A stretch of 14,558 bases of DNA, from the NCBI GenBank assembly GCA_023431055.1, contig JAEYXX010000055.1, forward strand, positions 1-14,558. The letters run 5' to 3'. The notes below the pieces were generated by a model, which was not told the DNA's origin, ran no database searches, and worked only from the letters and a program-made list of their open reading frames with translations. Shown here in pieces: positions 5,714-14,264 of the stretch; position 1 is the first letter of the stretch, and each line of letters begins with the position of its first letter. A program made the translations under genes and the position numbers. The stretch comes from Pseudomonadota bacterium (GTDB taxonomy: Bacteria; Pseudomonadota; Gammaproteobacteria; Pseudomonadales; Pseudomonadaceae).

Positions 5714-6937
5714 ATGGACATCATGCCCGAGCCGTTTCTGACATCAGGCGATCTACTCGCCCGCTTCCAGGCGCTGGACTGCTTCCTCCTGCAGCATCAG
5801 GCACTGTGGCGTCCCAGGCCGTTTCATCACCTGCATCTGCCTTGGGAGGCAGAACTACCCGAGCTCGCCGGCTGGCTGCGCGGCCGCTCGCTGGAGCAGG
5901 CAGAGGCCGGCGACAGCGACCTCTTCGCTCTCCCGGCCCCCGCGCCTTTTCCCACCTTGGCCGCCCAGGCGCAAACACTCAGCCAACTGGATGAGCTCCC
6001 GAGCCGGAACAGCGCAGAACGCGCGCATACCCTGAGCGTCGATGTGCCTGGAAGAAAGCTGGCGCAGATTCAGGCCTTCGCCAGTCATCTGCAGTTTCGC
6101 CAGCGCCCCACGCATTGGCTCGACTGGTGTTCAGGCAAGGGACATCTCGGCCGCTGGCTGACCCGGGATGATCAGCGCCTGACCTGCCTCGAGTACGACC
6201 CGGCACTGGTCGAATCCGGTAGGGCATTGAGCAAACGCGCTGGACTGAATACCAGGCACATGCAGCAGGATGTGCTGGCCGATGATTGCAGCGAACGCCT
6301 GACTCAGGAACACACCCCGGTAGCCCTGCATGCCTGTGGTGATTTGCATGTACGCCTGTTGCAACTGGCCAGCCGCAATGGCTGCTCGCAATTGGCAGTC
6401 GCGCCCTGCTGCTACAACCGCATCGCCGGCAAGCAGTACCAACCGCTTTCGACTGCGGCGCAAGCGTCGGCGCTGCTGCTTTCACGCGATGACCTGGGCT
6501 TGCCGCTAAGCGAGACCGTCACGGCCGGCGCGCGTGTACGCAGGCAACGCAACCAATCGATGGCCTGGCGCCTGGCCTTCGACCTGCTACAACGCCAACT
6601 GCGTGGCATCGACGAATATTTGCCGACGCCCTCGCTGCCCAGCGAGTGGTTCAGCAAAACCTTCGCCCACTTCTGTCATGACCTCGCCACGTTGAGAGGC
6701 ATGGCTTCGCCCGGCGACCAGGATTGGGTTGCCCTGGAAGCGCAAGGCTGGCAACGCCTGGCTGAAGTGCGCAATCTGGAGCTGCCACGCAACCTGTTCC
6801 GTCGGCCACTGGAACTCTGGTTACTGCTGGATCGTGCCCTGTACCTGGAAGAACAGGGCTATAGCGTCAGGCTGGGTACGTTCTGCGAGTACCCGCTCAG
6901 CCCGCGCAACCTGCTGCTATTGGCAGAACGCGCCTGA
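5714..6937 (+). CDS. SAM-dependent methyltransferase of the Methyltransf_32/GSTCD-like group
   Basis: A 407-aa protein with a Rossmann-type methyltransferase core. Motif I DWCSGKGHLGRWL is at 137-149, the acidic ribose-binding segment LEYDPAL at 159-165, and HACGDLH (206-212) and APCCYN (230-235) mark the catalytic face. The last two blocks are typical of the PF13679 family, whose members include human GSTCD; some relatives are thought to act on RNA, but the substrate here is unknown. The first 120 residues are rich in leucine, proline and alanine and less conserved in appearance. No Shine-Dalgarno precedes the ATG at 5714 or the alternative at 5723, so the start is uncertain by three codons. 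By position it may correspond to PA5156, from memory. Confidence 0.8.
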   Translation: MDIMPEPFLTSGDLLARFQALDCFLLQHQALWRPRPFHHLHLPWEAELPELAGWLRGRSLEQAEAGDSDLFALPAPAPFPTLAAQAQTLSQLDELPSRNSAERAHTLSVDVPGRKLAQIQAFASHLQFRQRPTHWLDWCSGKGHLGRWLTRDDQRLTCLEYDPALVESGRALSKRAGLNTRHMQQDVLADDCSERLTQEHTPVALHACGDLHVRLLQLASRNGCSQLAVAPCCYNRIAGKQYQPLSTAAQASALLLSRDDLGLPLSETVTAGARVRRQRNQSMAWRLAFDLLQRQLRGIDEYLPTPSLPSEWFSKTFAHFCHDLATLRGMASPGDQDWVALEAQGWQRLAEVRNLELPRNLFRRPLELWLLLDRALYLEEQGYSVRLGTFCEYPLSPRNLLLLAERA

Positions 6938-6952
6938 GTTGCTCACAGAAGC

Positions 6953-6961
6953 TGTGGATAA
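6953..6961 (-). promoter_or_regulatory. Perfect DnaA box (TTATCCACA on the minus strand)
   Basis: TGTGGATAA on the + strand is the exact complement of the consensus DnaA box TTATCCACA. It is intergenic, 16 nt after the methyltransferase stop. A much weaker relative (TGTTGATCC, 6 of 9) follows at 6965-6973. No origin features such as AT-rich 13-mers or a box cluster are present, so this is a single site. Confidence 0.5.
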
Positions 6962-6993
6962 CTCTGTTGATCCTTTCTGGGCAAATCCCGCAA

Positions 6994-7125
6994 AGCCAAT
7001 CGTGAATGGCTTCGATGACATCTGATCATTTTTCGATCAGCCATTGAAGTACTAGCGAAAACAAGGACTTGCGAGAAATCGTGATAGAACGCACAGACAA
7101 GGTGCGCAGCTGTCGCACGCGCCTT
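6994..7125 (+). other. Cluster of inverted repeats in the methyltransferase-tRNA-Thr intergenic region
   Basis: Three dyads occur: AAGCCA/TGGCTT (6994-6999, 7007-7012), CTGATC/GATCAG (7022-7027, 7035-7040), and an 8-bp AAGGTGCG/CGCGCCTT stem (7099-7106, 7118-7125) followed by CTCTTT. The last could be a weak terminator of the methyltransferase transcript or of a small RNA. TGGCT can alternatively pair with AGCCA at 7039-7043. No protein gene is evident in 6938-7231. Confidence 0.35.
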
Positions 7126-7189
7126 CTCTTTGTGCATAAGCCAAAAGCGGTTGATAGCCGAACCCGCAAAAACCTGGATCGAACGTGGC

Positions 7190-7217
7190 TTTACTCAGGC
7201 CGACGAATGGATATAAT
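7190..7217 (+). promoter_or_regulatory. Sigma-70 promoter of tRNA-Thr
   Basis: A perfect TATAAT (7212-7217) lies 16 bp after TTTACT (7190-7195, 4 of 6 to the -35). It is followed by a GC-rich discriminator and the tRNA start at 7232, an arrangement typical of a stringently controlled stable-RNA promoter. Confidence 0.75.
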
Positions 7218-7231
7218 GGCGGCCCTTCCGT

Positions 7232-7307
<76 letters not shown>

Positions 7308-7316
7308 TCTACTATC

Positions 7317-7343
7317 AAGGCCTGCGTTCATGCAGGCCTTTTT
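7317..7343 (+). terminator. Rho-independent terminator of tRNA-Thr
   Basis: AAGGCCTGC (7317-7325) and GCAGGCCTT (7332-7340) form a perfect 9-bp stem with a 6-nt loop, running into five Ts (7339-7343). It lies 9 nt after the tRNA and separates it from rmlB. Confidence 0.92.
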
Positions 7344-7440
7344 GTTTGGCTCCACGCCATATCCATCGCTCGTTCATTGCACTTACCGCACTTGGCTTGC
7401 GGGTATGGCGAAAAGCTTTAAGTAGCGAGGTGGTAAGCAG

Positions 7441-8502
7441 ATGCGCATTCTTATTACCGGCGGTGCCGGCTTCATCGGGTCGGCGCTGATTCGCCATTTG
7501 ATTCAGAACACCAAGCACGAAGTCCTCAACCTCGACAAGCTGACCTACGCCGGCAATCTGGAGTCCCTGCTCGAGATTGCAGCAAACCCACGCTACCGCT
7601 TCGTTCAAGCCGATATTGCCGATGCCCAGCGAGTCGCTGCAACGCTGAGCGAATTCCAGCCAGATGCCATCATGCACCTGGCCGCCGAGTCCCATGTCGA
7701 TCGCTCCATCGACGGCCCGGCTGCGTTTATCCAGACCAATATCGTCGGCACTTACAGCCTGCTGGAAAACACCCGCGCCTACTGGCTCGGCTTGAGTGCC
7801 GAGCGCAAGGCAGCCTTCCGCTTCCATCACATTTCCACCGACGAAGTTTACGGCGACCTGCACGGCGTCGATGACCTGTTCACCGAAACCACCCCCTACG
7901 CGCCCAGCTCGCCTTATTCGGCGAGCAAGGCGGCGTCCGACCATCTGGTGCGCGCCTGGCAGCGCACCTATGGCCTGCCGGTGTTGATCACCAACTGCTC
8001 GAACAACTACGGCCCTTACCATTTCCCCGAGAAGCTGATCCCGCTGATGATCCTCAACGCCCTGGCGGGCAAACCGCTGCCGGTGTATGGCAACGGTCAG
8101 CAGGTGCGTGACTGGCTCTATGTCGAGGATCACGCACGGGCCCTGCTCAAGGTAGTCTGCGAAGGCAAGGTGGGCGAGACCTACAATATCGGCGGGCATA
8201 ACGAGCAGAAGAATCTCGATGTGGTACGCGCCATCTGCGCACTGCTGGAGGAACTGGCACCGCAGAAACCGACCGGAATCGCGCGCTATGAAGATCTGAT
8301 CACCTACGTGCAGGACCGCCCGGGTCATGACTTGCGCTATGCCATCGACGCCAGCAAGATCGAACGCGAACTGGGCTGGGTGCCGCAGGAAACCTTCGAA
8401 ACCGGCCTGCGCAAGACGGTGCAGTGGTACCTGGACAATCTCGAATGGTGCCGCCGCGTGCAGGATGGCAGTTATCAGGGCCAGCGACTCGGCGCACTCT
8501 AA
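7441..8502 (+). CDS. rmlB: dTDP-glucose 4,6-dehydratase
   Basis: A 353-aa NAD-dependent short-chain (extended SDR) enzyme, the second step of dTDP-L-rhamnose synthesis: dTDP-glucose to dTDP-4-keto-6-deoxyglucose. The NAD-binding TGGAGFIG is at residues 6-13. [12 protein letters not shown] gives the dehydratase triad T133-D134-E135, and YSASK gives Y159 and K163. The RmlB-typical [15 protein letters not shown] block is also present. The start is supported by a GAGG-type site about 8-10 nt upstream (near 7426-7432). It is the first gene of the rml cluster. A repeat element separates it from rmlA. Confidence 0.97.
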   Translation: MRILITGGAGFIGSALIRHLIQNTKHEVLNLDKLTYAGNLESLLEIAANPRYRFVQADIADAQRVAATLSEFQPDAIMHLAAESHVDRSIDGPAAFIQTNIVGTYSLLENTRAYWLGLSAERKAAFRFHHISTDEVYGDLHGVDDLFTETTPYAPSSPYSASKAASDHLVRAWQRTYGLPVLITNCSNNYGPYHFPEKLIPLMILNALAGKPLPVYGNGQQVRDWLYVEDHARALLKVVCEGKVGETYNIGGHNEQKNLDVVRAICALLEELAPQKPTGIARYEDLITYVQDRPGHDLRYAIDASKIERELGWVPQETFETGLRKTVQWYLDNLEWCRRVQDGSYQGQRLGAL

Positions 8503-8651
8503 GGAGCCTATTGATGATCTGCTGCGCGTCGGCCCTGCTGCGTTAAAAACAGACTCAGAATGCTCATTTACAACTCGTAAACTCCGCTTCCTCGCCTGTT
8601 TTTGCCTTGCATGGCTCTAGCTCGCGAGATCCTAAACAGGCTCCAAGGAGC
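8497..8651. repeat. MITE-like hairpin element inserted between rmlB and rmlA, flanked by a direct repeat
   Basis: A 142-bp segment (8503-8644) has 18-bp terminal inverted repeats with 3 mismatches (8503-8520 against 8627-8644). Internally AAAAACAG (8545-8552) pairs with CTGTTTTT (8596-8603), and TTTAC/GTAAA (8567-8571, 8577-8581) encloses a 5-nt loop, so the whole element folds on itself. CTCTAAGGAGC (8497-8507) and CTCCAAGGAGC (8641-8651) flank it. Removing one copy plus the interior would leave the rmlB stop overlapping the rmlA Shine-Dalgarno. I recall similar intergenic sequences in other gamma-proteobacteria but could not check this. Confidence 0.7.
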
Positions 8652-8658
8652 AGGAACA

Positions 8659-9531
8659 ATGAAAGGCATCATTCTCGCCGGCGGTTCCGGCACTCGCTTG
8701 CACCCCATCACCCTCGGCGTCTCCAAGCAGTTGCTGCCAATCTATGACAAGCCGATGATCTATTACCCGTTGTCGGTGCTGATGCTGGCCGGCATTCGCG
8801 AGACTCTGATCATCTCGACCCCCGAAGACCTGCCCAATTTCCGCAAGATGCTTGGCGACGGCAGCCAGTTCGGCATCGAACTGCAGTATGCCGAGCAACC
8901 CTCGCCTGATGGCCTGGCGCAGGCCTTCCTGATCGGCGAGTCGTTCATTGGTAACGACTCGGTGTGCCTGATCCTCGGCGACAACATCTTCCATGGTCAG
9001 CACTTCACCGAGAAGCTGCTGCGCGCAGCCAGCCACGACAGCGGCGCCACGGTATTCGGCTACTGGGTCAGCGATCCCGAACGTTTCGGCGTGGTCGAAT
9101 TCGATGCGGCTGGCAATGCGCTGTCGATCGAGGAAAAGCCGGCGCAACCCAAGTCCAGCTTTGCTGTGACCGGCCTGTATTTCTACGACAACGATGTGGT
9201 GCAGATCGCCAAGGCGGTCAAGCCCTCGCCACGCGGCGAGCTGGAAATCACCGACGTGAACAATGCCTACCTGGCCCGCGGCGACCTGCGCGTGGAGCGC
9301 TTCGGCCGTGGCTTCGCCTGGCTCGACACCGGTACCCACGACAGCCTGCTCGACGCCTCGCACTACGTGCAGACGGTGGAAAAGCGTCAGGGCCTGAAGG
9401 TCGCCTGCCTGGAGGAAATCGCTTTTCAACAGGGCTGGATCGACCGCGACAAACTGCTCGCCTGCGCCAAGGCACTGGGCAAGACCGGTTACGGTCAGTA
9501 CCTGTACAAGCTGGCGGAGGAGTCGCAGTGA
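8659..9531 (+). CDS. rmlA: Glucose-1-phosphate thymidylyltransferase
   Basis: A 290-aa nucleotidyltransferase, the first step of the pathway: glucose-1-phosphate plus dTTP to dTDP-glucose and pyrophosphate. The signature GGSGTRLHP is at residues 8-16, [17 protein letters not shown] at 22-38, and LGDNIF (106-111) supplies the metal-binding D108. The enzyme is normally feedback-inhibited by dTDP-rhamnose. The start at 8659 follows AAGGAG (8645-8650) by 8 nt. An upstream in-frame ATG at 8602 lies inside the repeat element and would add 19 unrelated residues, so I reject it. The stop overlaps the rmlC start. Confidence 0.97.
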   Translation: MKGIILAGGSGTRLHPITLGVSKQLLPIYDKPMIYYPLSVLMLAGIRETLIISTPEDLPNFRKMLGDGSQFGIELQYAEQPSPDGLAQAFLIGESFIGNDSVCLILGDNIFHGQHFTEKLLRAASHDSGATVFGYWVSDPERFGVVEFDAAGNALSIEEKPAQPKSSFAVTGLYFYDNDVVQIAKAVKPSPRGELEITDVNNAYLARGDLRVERFGRGFAWLDTGTHDSLLDASHYVQTVEKRQGLKVACLEEIAFQQGWIDRDKLLACAKALGKTGYGQYLYKLAEESQ

Positions 9532-10076
9532 AAGTCATCGCAACTGCATTGCCGGAGGTACTGATTCTCGAGCCCCAGGTTTTCGGTGATGAGCGTGGTT
9601 TTTTCTATGAAAGCTTCAACGCGCGACGCTTTGCCGAAGCCACCGGGGTAAACCGCGAGTTCGTCCAGGACAACCACTCGCGCTCGGCGTGTGGCGTGCT
9701 CCGCGGCCTGCACTATCAGTTGCAGCAGGCTCAGGGCAAGCTGGTGCGGGTCAGCGCTGGCGAGGTCTATGACGTGGCGGTGGATGTGCGCCGCAGCTCG
9801 CCAAACTTCGGCAAATGGGTCGGCGTGCATCTGTCAGCCGAGAACAAGCGCCAGATGTGGATACCGGAGGGTTTCGCCCACGGTTTTCTGGTACTCAGCG
9901 AGTACGCCGAGTTCCTCTACAAGACCACCGACTACTACGCCCCCGCCCATGAGCGCTGCATCCGCTGGGATGATACGAGCCTGGCCATCGACTGGCCGCT
10001 GGACGGGCTGACGCCACAACTGTCGGCCAAGGACCAGCAGGGCCTGAGCCTGCAGGACGCCGAGACCTTCCCATGA
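9528..10076 (+). CDS. rmlC: dTDP-4-dehydrorhamnose 3,5-epimerase
   Basis: A 182-aa cupin-fold epimerase, third step of dTDP-L-rhamnose synthesis. It starts at a GTG overlapping the rmlA TGA (GTGA), with GGAGGAG just upstream. [11 protein letters not shown] (21-31), the catalytic LRGLHYQ with H62, [14 protein letters not shown] (111-124) and the partner aspartate D169 in SAKDQQG are all in their usual places. Length is normal. An open frame runs upstream across rmlA, but only the part from 9528 resembles the family. The stop overlaps the rmlD start by 4 nt, so A, C and D are tightly coupled. Confidence 0.96.
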   Translation: MKVIATALPEVLILEPQVFGDERGFFYESFNARRFAEATGVNREFVQDNHSRSACGVLRGLHYQLQQAQGKLVRVSAGEVYDVAVDVRRSSPNFGKWVGVHLSAENKRQMWIPEGFAHGFLVLSEYAEFLYKTTDYYAPAHERCIRWDDTSLAIDWPLDGLTPQLSAKDQQGLSLQDAETFP

Positions 10077-10936
10077 AGATTCTGATCAGCGGCCACACCG
10101 GCCAGGTCGCCCGCGAGCTGCAACTGGCCTTGCGCAAGCACGAACTGCTCAGCCTGGGTCGTCAGACATTCGACCTGTCGCGTCCGGACAGCCTGCGTGA
10201 AATCATCCTGCGCGAGCGCCCCGCGCTGGTGATCAACGCCGCCGCCTACACCGCCGTGGATCAGGCCGAACAGGAGCGCGAGCTGGCCTTCACCATCAAT
10301 GCCGAGGCGCCGGGCGTCATGGCCGATGCCTGCTTCGAGCTGGACATCCCGCTGATCCACTACTCCACCGACTACGTCTTCGACGGCAGCAAGGCCACGC
10401 CCTACCGCGAGGCCGACACACCGCGCCCGCTGGGGGTTTACGGTGCCAGCAAGGTTGCCGGCGAACAGGCGCTGCGCATCAGTGGCTGCGACCACCTGAT
10501 CCTGCGTACCAGTTGGGTCTACTCGCAGTACGGACGCAACTTCCTGCTGACCATGCAGCGCCTGCTGCAGGAGCGCGAAGAGCTCAGCGTGGTGGACGAC
10601 CAGATCGGCGCGCCGACCTGGGCCGGCAGCATCGCCAGCGCCACCGCCGAGCTGATCGACAAGTGGCAGCAAGGACGCCAGCGCTGGGGTACCTACCACC
10701 TGACCTGCCAGGGCGAGACCAGCTGGTTCGGCTTTGCCAGCGCCATCGCCGAGCATCTGCGCGCTGCCGACAAGCCCTGCGCCCGGCTACGCCCCATCCC
10801 CAGCAGCGACTACCCGACGCCGGCGCAACGTCCGCTCAATTCCCGCCTGGACGGTGCACGCCTGGAAGAGGAGTGGCAAATTCGCCTGCCGGACTGGCGC
10901 GCAGCGCTGGACGCCTGCCTGCAGCGCATGGACTGA
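10073..10936 (+). CDS. rmlD: dTDP-4-dehydrorhamnose reductase
   Basis: A 287-aa NAD(P)H-dependent SDR that completes dTDP-L-rhamnose. The nucleotide-binding GHTGQVA is at residues 7-13, NAAAYTAVDQAE at 55-66, HYSTDYVFDG at 96-105 with T99, and YGASK places catalytic Y123 and K127. The ATG overlaps the rmlC stop. It is last in the cluster here, whereas the P. aeruginosa operon is rmlBDAC. After the stop, a 7-bp inverted repeat CGCCAGC/GCTGGCG (10937-10943, 10959-10965) could end transcription weakly but lacks a T run on this strand. Confidence 0.96.
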   Translation: MKILISGHTGQVARELQLALRKHELLSLGRQTFDLSRPDSLREIILRERPALVINAAAYTAVDQAEQERELAFTINAEAPGVMADACFELDIPLIHYSTDYVFDGSKATPYREADTPRPLGVYGASKVAGEQALRISGCDHLILRTSWVYSQYGRNFLLTMQRLLQEREELSVVDDQIGAPTWAGSIASATAELIDKWQQGRQRWGTYHLTCQGETSWFGFASAIAEHLRAADKPCARLRPIPSSDYPTPAQRPLNSRLDGARLEEEWQIRLPDWRAALDACLQRMD

Positions 10937-10965
10937 CGCCAGCTTTTTGCTGCCAGCGGCTGGCG
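10937..10965. terminator. Weak hairpin after rmlD
   Basis: CGCCAGC and GCTGGCG form a 7-bp stem immediately after the rmlD stop, with a T5 run inside the loop rather than behind the stem. It is doubtful as an intrinsic terminator, so read-through into dctB cannot be excluded. Confidence 0.3.
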
Positions 10966-10992
10966 CACGCCACCTGCCGACCGCTTAGCGTG

Positions 10993-10998
10993 CATAAT
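10993..10998 (+). promoter_or_regulatory. Possible -10 element for dctBD
   Basis: CATAAT (5 of 6 to TATAAT) lies 27 nt before the dctB ATG. No good -35 is found 16-18 bp upstream, so this is a weak candidate for low constitutive expression of the two-component pair. Confidence 0.3.
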
Positions 10999-11025
10999 GC
11001 GCCGATCATTCCTGCACGGTTTGCC

Positions 11026-12840
11026 ATGAGCACGAATACAGCCACTCCCCGTCGCCTGCGCTGGCGCAGCCTTCTGCTGCTGGCGCTGTTGCTCGCACCA
11101 CTGCTGTGGCCGGTGCACTTCCTGGCCGAGCGCTACTATCGCGAAGTGCTGACCGAACAGAACCGGCAAACGCTGGACCTGTATGTCGCCAACCTGCTCG
11201 GTACGCTGCGCCGCTACGAGGTGTTGCCGCAGATTCTCGGTGACCTGCCCGGCCTACGCGCAGCCCTGAAAGCCCCCGAAGACCCCGCCGTACTGGATAA
11301 CGCCAACCGCTTGCTGGCGCGCGTGAAGAACCAGACCGGCGCCGACGTGATCTACCTGATGAACCCGCGCGGCGTCACCCTGGCCGCCTCCAACTGGGAC
11401 AAACCCGACAGCTTCGTCGCCGGCAACTTCGCCTTCCGTCCGTATTTCCGCGAAGCATTGGCCGGGCGCCTGGGGCGCTTCTTCGGCCTGGGTACAACGT
11501 CTGGCAAGCGCGGCTACTACTTCGCCTACCCGGTGCGCGAGGACGAGCACAACATCGGCGCGCTGGTGGTCAAGGTCGACCTCGACCACACCGAAACCCT
11601 GTGGGGCAATACGCCGGAACAGTTGCTGGTGACCGACACCAATGGCGTCGTCATTCTCACCTCGCGCCCGGATTGGCGCTTCCACTCCAGCCGTCCGCTG
11701 GACCGCGTCGAGCAGTCGGCCATCGCCGCCAACCAACCCTACCCGACCCAGGCACCGCCCGCACTCGACCTTGATCCCAACGCCTGGTTGACGCAAAGCC
11801 GTGCCCTGGAAGAAACCGGCTGGACGGTGAGCATTCTCGCCCCACGCATCCTGCTCGATCGCCCCGTGCGCAGTGCAGTGGCCGTCGGGGCGGCAGCACT
11901 TCTAGCGCTGCTATTGCTGCTTGGCCTGCTGATCCTGCGCCGCCGTCACTACCTGGAGCGCATTGCCCTCGACGCCCGCGCCAAGGCCGAACTGGAGCAG
12001 CGCGTCGCAGAACGAACGCATGACCTGGAACTGCTCAACAGCCGCCTCAAGCAGGAAGTGCTCGAGCGTGAACAGGCCCAGCAGGAGCTGGTGCGCGCTC
12101 AGGACGAGCTGGTCCAGGCAGGTAAACTGTCGGCGCTCGGCACCATGAGCGCCAGCATCAGTCACGAACTCAACCAGCCGCTCGGGGCGATCCGCAGCTA
12201 CGCGGAGAACGCCAGCACCCTGCTTGACCATCAGCGTAGCGACGATGCTCGCGCCAACCTCAAGCTGATCAGCGAGCTGACCGAGCGCATGGCTTCGATC
12301 ATCACCCATTTGCGCTCCTTTGCCCGCCGCGACCGCCACGCGCCGGAGCGGGTTGCCCTGCAACCAGCGCTGGACGATGCCCTGGCGCTATTGGCCAAAC
12401 GCCGCCGGGCGATGGATGTAGAGCTGATCCGCGACCTACCGGACGCCACGCTCTGGGTCCAGGCCGGCGAGACGCGCCTGCGCCAGGTGCTCGGTAACCT
12501 GCTCGGCAATGCGCTCGATGCGCTGATCGATAAAGCCCCTCCTAGACGCATCTGGATCAGCATCGAACTTCAAGCCGAGCACCTCCACCTGCTGCTGCGT
12601 GACAATGGCCCAGGCTTCTCGCCCGAATCACTGGCGCGCGCGCGCGAGCCCTTCTTCACCACCAAGACCAGCGCCCAAGGCCTGGGGCTCGGCTTGGCCA
12701 TCTGCGATAGCCTGGTGCGAGCGCTGGACGGCGAGCTGCTGCTGGCCAATCATCCGGCCGGCGGTGCACTGATCACCCTGCGCCTGCGCCTGGCCAGCCC
12801 CGGCGTCAACCTGCAACCCTCAGAGGACCCTTCGCCATGA
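11026..12840 (+). CDS. dctB: C4-dicarboxylate sensor histidine kinase DctB
   Basis: A 604-aa membrane histidine kinase that senses succinate, fumarate or malate and phosphorylates DctD. TM1 is at about 14-33, followed by a periplasmic double PDC/CACHE sensor at about 35-280 that includes NFAFRPYFREAL, GYYFAYPV and VVKVDLD. TM2 is at 284-304 and a charged coiled coil at 308-365. The H-box is SISHELNQPLGAI with H380, and the ATPase domain has NLLGNALDA (N491, N495), DNGPG (526-530), EPFFTTK (541-547) and GLGLGL (552-557). The open frame continues upstream over rmlD, but 11026 is the start that places TM1 properly. No strong Shine-Dalgarno is evident. The stop overlaps the dctD ATG. Confidence 0.95.
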   Translation: MSTNTATPRRLRWRSLLLLALLLAPLLWPVHFLAERYYREVLTEQNRQTLDLYVANLLGTLRRYEVLPQILGDLPGLRAALKAPEDPAVLDNANRLLARVKNQTGADVIYLMNPRGVTLAASNWDKPDSFVAGNFAFRPYFREALAGRLGRFFGLGTTSGKRGYYFAYPVREDEHNIGALVVKVDLDHTETLWGNTPEQLLVTDTNGVVILTSRPDWRFHSSRPLDRVEQSAIAANQPYPTQAPPALDLDPNAWLTQSRALEETGWTVSILAPRILLDRPVRSAVAVGAAALLALLLLLGLLILRRRHYLERIALDARAKAELEQRVAERTHDLELLNSRLKQEVLEREQAQQELVRAQDELVQAGKLSALGTMSASISHELNQPLGAIRSYAENASTLLDHQRSDDARANLKLISELTERMASIITHLRSFARRDRHAPERVALQPALDDALALLAKRRRAMDVELIRDLPDATLWVQAGETRLRQVLGNLLGNALDALIDKAPPRRIWISIELQAEHLHLLLRDNGPGFSPESLARAREPFFTTKTSAQGLGLGLAICDSLVRALDGELLLANHPAGGALITLRLRLASPGVNLQPSEDPSP

Positions 12841-14222
12841 CCAGCGACAGCGCCATCGACAGCCGCATTCAGGTACTGCTGGTCGACGACGACGCCCATC
12901 TGCGCCAGGCACTCAGCCAGACGCTCGACCTGGCCGGACTCAAGGTCATCAGCCTGGGCGATGCGCAGGGCCTCGCCGCGCGCATTCCCGCAGGCTGGCC
13001 AGGCGTGGTGGTCAGCGATATCCGCATGCCGGGCATCGATGGCCTGCAACTGCTGCAGCAATTGCGCGAGCGTGATGCCGAGCTGCCCGTGCTGCTGATC
13101 ACCGGCCACGGTGACGTGCCGCTGGCCGTGCAGGCTATGCGCGCTGGCGCCTACGACTTCCTGGAAAAACCTTTCGCCAACGATGACCTGCTCGACAGCG
13201 TACGCCGTGCGCTGGAGCTGCGCCGCCTGGTGCTGGACAACCGCAGCTTGCGCATGGCGCTCAATGACCGCCAGCAACTATCCAGCCGCCTGGTTGGACA
13301 ATCGCCGGCCATGCAGCGCCTACGCGAGCAGATCGGTGCACTTGCCAGCATCGCCACCGACGTACTGATTCTCGGCGAGACCGGAGCCGGCAAAGAGGTG
13401 GTTGCACGCGCCCTGCACGACCTGTCCAACCGCCGCGAAGGGCCCTTCGTCGCCATCAACGCCGGCGCACTGGCCGAGTCGGTGGTCGAAAGCGAGCTGT
13501 TCGGCCATGAGGCCGGCGCCTTCACAGGCGCGCAGAAACGGCGCATCGGCAAGTTCGAGTTCGCCAACGGTGGCACCCTGTTCCTCGACGAGATCGAGAG
13601 CATGAGCATGGATGTGCAGGTCAAGCTGCTGCGCCTGCTGCAGGAGCGTGTGGTCGAGCGCCTCGGTGGTAATCAGCTGATCCCACTGGATATCCGCGTG
13701 ATCGCCGCGACCAAGGAAGATCTGCGTCAGGCCGCCGATGCTGGGCGTTTCCGCGCCGACCTCTACTACCGCCTCAACGTCGCACCGCTGTCCATCCCAC
13801 CGCTGCGCGAGCGCGGCGAGGACGCCCTGCTGCTGTTCCAGCACTTCGCCGATGGGGCGGCCGCTCGCCACGCCTTGGCGCCGCGAGAGCTACAGCCGGG
13901 ACAGCGCGCCTTGCTGCTGCGTCATCCATGGCCAGGCAACGTGCGTGAGTTGCAGAACGCCGCCGAACGCTTCGCCCTGGGCCTGGAGCTGGCGCTCGAC
14001 AGCAACGCGCCAAATCTGCCGCCGGTCAACGGCGGGCTCAGCGAACAAGTCGAAGCCTTCGAACGCGCCCTTATCGCTGCCGAGCTGAGCCGCCCGCACG
14101 GTTCGCTACGCAGCCTGGCCGAAGCGCTGGGCGTACCACGCAAGACGCTGCACGACAAACTGCGCAAACATGGGTTGAATTTCTCAGGTGCTGGCGGAAG
14201 CTCGCCAGAGGACTTCGACTGA
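12837..14222 (+). CDS. dctD: Sigma-54-dependent response regulator DctD
   Basis: A 461-aa NtrC-class activator. The receiver domain (11-125) has the acidic pocket D17-D19, phosphoacceptor D61 in SDIRMPG, T89 and K111. The AAA+ domain has Walker A GETGAGKE (180-187), the sigma-54 contact loop GAFTGA (227-232), Walker B GTLFLDE (246-252) and an arginine-finger region FRADLYYRLNV (305-315). The C-terminal Fis-type HTH is at about 423-446 (RSLAEALGVPRKTLHDKLRKHG). It is coupled to dctB by ATGA. All residues needed for phosphorylation and sigma-54 activation are intact. The obvious target is the sigma-54 promoter just downstream, in front of dctP. Confidence 0.96.
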   Translation: MTSDSAIDSRIQVLLVDDDAHLRQALSQTLDLAGLKVISLGDAQGLAARIPAGWPGVVVSDIRMPGIDGLQLLQQLRERDAELPVLLITGHGDVPLAVQAMRAGAYDFLEKPFANDDLLDSVRRALELRRLVLDNRSLRMALNDRQQLSSRLVGQSPAMQRLREQIGALASIATDVLILGETGAGKEVVARALHDLSNRREGPFVAINAGALAESVVESELFGHEAGAFTGAQKRRIGKFEFANGGTLFLDEIESMSMDVQVKLLRLLQERVVERLGGNQLIPLDIRVIAATKEDLRQAADAGRFRADLYYRLNVAPLSIPPLRERGEDALLLFQHFADGAAARHALAPRELQPGQRALLLRHPWPGNVRELQNAAERFALGLELALDSNAPNLPPVNGGLSEQVEAFERALIAAELSRPHGSLRSLAEALGVPRKTLHDKLRKHGLNFSGAGGSSPEDFD

Positions 14223-14223
14223 C

Positions 14224-14243
14224 TGGCGGCAAACCGCCATTTT
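14224..14243 (+). terminator. Rho-independent terminator of dctBD
   Basis: TGGCGG (14224-14229) pairs with CCGCCA (14234-14239) around a CAAA loop, followed by TTTT. It begins 2 nt after the dctD stop, so dctBD and dctP are separate transcription units. Confidence 0.7.
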
Positions 14244-14264
14244 CAGCCATCCATACCTGACGCT

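Noticed and set aside
7315..8328. 337-codon minus-strand ORF opposite rmlB
   Set aside because: A shadow of rmlB; rmlB carries all catalytic motifs and the antisense product resembles nothing.
8964..9527. Long upstream extension of the rmlC frame
   Set aside because: Out of frame with rmlA and Arg/Pro-rich; the family begins at the GTG at 9528 with a good ribosome site.
10513..11025. Upstream extension of the dctB frame over rmlD
   Set aside because: Arg/Ala-rich shadow of rmlD; placing the start there would bury the first membrane segment of DctB.
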